A stretch of 64,000 nt of DNA from Rotaria socialis. Taxonomy: Eukaryota; Rotifera; Eurotatoria; Philodinida; Philodinidae. The DNA is taken from positions 62,001-126,000 of the forward strand of contig CAJNYU010003859.1 of the NCBI GenBank assembly GCA_905331475.1, given 5' to 3'. Shown piece by piece: positions 62,545 through 64,000 of the stretch. The position numbers and the translations under genes are program-made. The notes below the pieces were generated by a model. That model did no database searches and was not told where the DNA came from. It was given only the letters and a program-made list of their open reading frames with translations. Position 1 is the stretch's first letter. Each line of letters begins with the position of its first letter.

Positions 62545-63762
62545 ATGGATCAAGATGACGATCAATATCGTTGGGAATCAGGTTATGAACGAACTTGAGA
62601 AGTTATTCAAGAAGATGAAAGTGGCTCCATTGCAGCTACTGGTAATGCTATCAATCAGAACAATCGACGTAAAGAATTAGCACAATTACCTAATGTTCGG
62701 CTGGGAATGATGCGTCATCGCTATGTAGTACTCGATATGTCAGATGCTATGAAAGATCAAGATCTTCGGCCAAATCGACTATTTTGTTCTATTGAACTTT
62801 TAAAAGAATTTATATTTATGTATTTTGATTCAAATCCAACTATCTCAAATAGGCTTAATAATCACACGAAAGAAACGGTCAAGAAAAAATAAGTGAATTA
62901 GCGGGTAATCCACGTTCACATGTTGCACTACTCGAACAAATTAAAGTATCAAGAATGTGAAGGCGAAGCATCAATACAAAATGCACTTGAAATGGGATTA
63001 CAAACGTTAAAACATATGCCAAAATATTCTAGTCGTGAAATGCTTTTTGTGCTGGGCTGTTTAACAACATGTGATCCAGCAAATATTTTACAAACACTAA
63101 AGATTTGTAAAGAGAACGAAATACGTTGCTCAGTGATTAGTCTCTCGGCTGAAGTTCGAGTTTTTCGGAAATTATGCGTTGATACTAAAGGCATATTTCA
63201 TGTCATAATGGATTCAAGTCATTTTCAAGAACTATTACAGATTCATTCTTGACCACTGCCAGCTCTAGATAAATTCGAATCATCACTTGTACGTATGGAT
63301 TTTCCTAAATATCGAACATATACAACATCGAATGCAAATATATCAACAACGTCATCGAACAGTGCAAAACACGAAAAAGCGTCCATGTGTATGTGCCATT
63401 TGGAACAACGTGGTGGAATAAATGGTTTCTCTATTGGTGACTATTTTTGTCCAACATGCGAGAGTAAATATTGGGAATTACCAACGGAATGTAGTATATG
63501 TCATCTAACACTTGTATCCGCACCACATTTGGCACGATCGTATCACTTTTTATTTCCAATCGAACAATTTATCGAAGTAACACGTGACGAATTACCAAGT
63601 CAGAAATGTTTTGCTTGTCAGCATGCATTCGATGAACAAAAACATAAGAGTATTTTTAAATGTACAAGTTGTAATAATATTTTCTGTTTCGAATGTGATC
63701 TTTTTATACATGGAACTATATTTACATGTCCCGGTTGTATACGTTATGCACAGTTGAAATAA
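62545..63762 (+). pseudogene. GTF2H2: Intronless, decayed copy of GTF2H2 (TFIIH subunit p44/SSL1)
   Basis: Translated pieces match GTF2H2 along its length: RWESGYERT...EVIQEDESGS, VRLGMMRHRYVVLDMSDAMK (start of the vWA domain), LKHMPKYSSREMLFVLGCLTTCDP, SVISLSAEVRV, and the zinc-binding C-terminus (YFCPTCESKYWELPTECSIC, SAPHLARSYHFLFP, CFACQHAFDEQ, CTSCNNIFCFECDLF). p44 is a core TFIIH subunit that stimulates the XPD helicase. No introns are present although nearby genes have many. TGA stops interrupt the frame twice: at 62597-62599, where the family has Trp, and near 63250. The frame changes at least twice between 62830 and 62955. With the spliced-leader remnant upstream this looks like a retrocopied trans-spliced mRNA. 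No poly-A tail is visible after the stop. Confidence 0.9.
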
Positions 63763-63853
63763 AACGTAAGACATACATCAATGAAAATGTTTTTTCTAGA
63801 TGCTATCTCGATCGTTGCGTAATCTATCGAAAGGAGTTTTCTTACAAAGAACA

Positions 63854-64000
63854 ATGGCGACTGAGTCACCGTTTAAATCGACTATTTTACAAAATCAAGT
63901 TGCACTTGTAACAGGTGGTTCAAGTGGAATTGGTTTGGAAATTTGTCGTGAATTAGGAAAACATGGTTGCAGTGTTGTTATGATGGGACGACGAGCAGAG
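63854..64000 (+). CDS. Short-chain dehydrogenase/reductase, 5' part
   Basis: The last 49 codons of the window start MATESPFKSTILQNQVALVT and continue TGGSSGIGLEICRELGKHGC SVVMMGRRAE. TGGSSGIG is the NAD(P)-binding T-G-x-x-x-G-I-G motif, and GRR after the second strand suggests NADPH use. The layout, with about 15 residues before the motif and HGC-VVMMGRR after it, is like peroxisomal 2,4-dienoyl-CoA reductase (DECR2), but too little is visible to decide. It begins 91 bp after the GTF2H2 copy and runs off the right edge. Confidence 0.85.
   Translation, partial: MATESPFKSTILQNQVALVTGGSSGIGLEICRELGKHGCSVVMMGRRAE

Noticed and set aside
62597-62599. TGA read as Trp, suggesting a variant genetic code
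   Set aside because: All other genes in the window use TGG for Trp and TGA as a stop; the same copy also has frame changes, so decay explains it.
1-64000. Retroviral, LTR or other virus-like elements, and CRISPR arrays
   Set aside because: No reverse transcriptase, integrase, capsid or envelope-like frame, no long direct terminal repeats and no regularly spaced short repeats with unique spacers were seen; the ~140-bp periodicity at 47.2-49.6 kb is LRR exons.

Overview
This is a 64 kb piece of an AT-rich animal nuclear genome that is most probably a bdelloid rotifer (Adineta/Rotaria type). The evidence is: very short spliced introns (mostly about 45-110 bp); an innexin and an intersectin, which are animal gene families; an NHL-repeat protein, an R-S-E ADP-ribosyltransferase and an F-box/leucine-rich-repeat gene of the kind abundant in bdelloids; and a sequence matching the bdelloid trans-splicing spliced leader (as I remember it) directly upstream of an intronless gene copy. 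Exon limits below were placed by hand from GT-AG sites and reading phase. For nine genes the exons sum to a whole number of codons.

Layout, left to right. 0-7 kb: the 3' end of an unknown gene, a GH3-family acyl-acid amido synthetase-like gene, and a SIRT6/7-like sirtuin. 7-15.7 kb: gene-poor and full of fold-back and MITE-like elements, some nested, around one ADP-ribosyltransferase gene. 15.7-19.2 kb: the catalytic half of CBP/p300 (RING/PHD, HAT, ZZ, TAZ2) with no TAZ1-KIX-bromodomain half visible. 20-36.8 kb: AATF/Che-1, a secreted CAP protein, an SLC13 transporter, a small nuclear-type protein with a RECQL4-like motif, an innexin, an ankyrin/SOCS-like protein and a small orphan. 37-46.4 kb: a complete long-form intersectin (2 EH, coiled coil, 5 SH3, DH, PH, C2) with a hAT MITE in one intron. 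47.2-50 kb (minus strand): an F-box protein whose leucine-rich repeats are each encoded by one exon of about 84 nt. 51.6-54.7 kb: a zinc-finger/coiled-coil plus NHL protein in two exons. 57.56 kb: a U2 snRNA gene. 58-62.3 kb: AT-rich, a MITE and coding-like scraps. 62.3-63.8 kb: a decayed intronless GTF2H2 (TFIIH p44) copy carrying a spliced-leader remnant. The window ends inside a short-chain dehydrogenase gene.

The genes do not form one pathway. SIRT6/7, the ADP-ribosyltransferase and CBP lie in sequence and all concern NAD-linked or acyl-lysine modification, but nothing shows they act together. The most interesting items are the spliced-leader-tagged GTF2H2 retrocopy, the exon-per-repeat F-box/LRR gene, and the N-terminally truncated CBP/p300 next to a MITE-crowded segment. 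Two single-N positions (7854 and 50637) both fall inside repeats and probably mark assembly joins.
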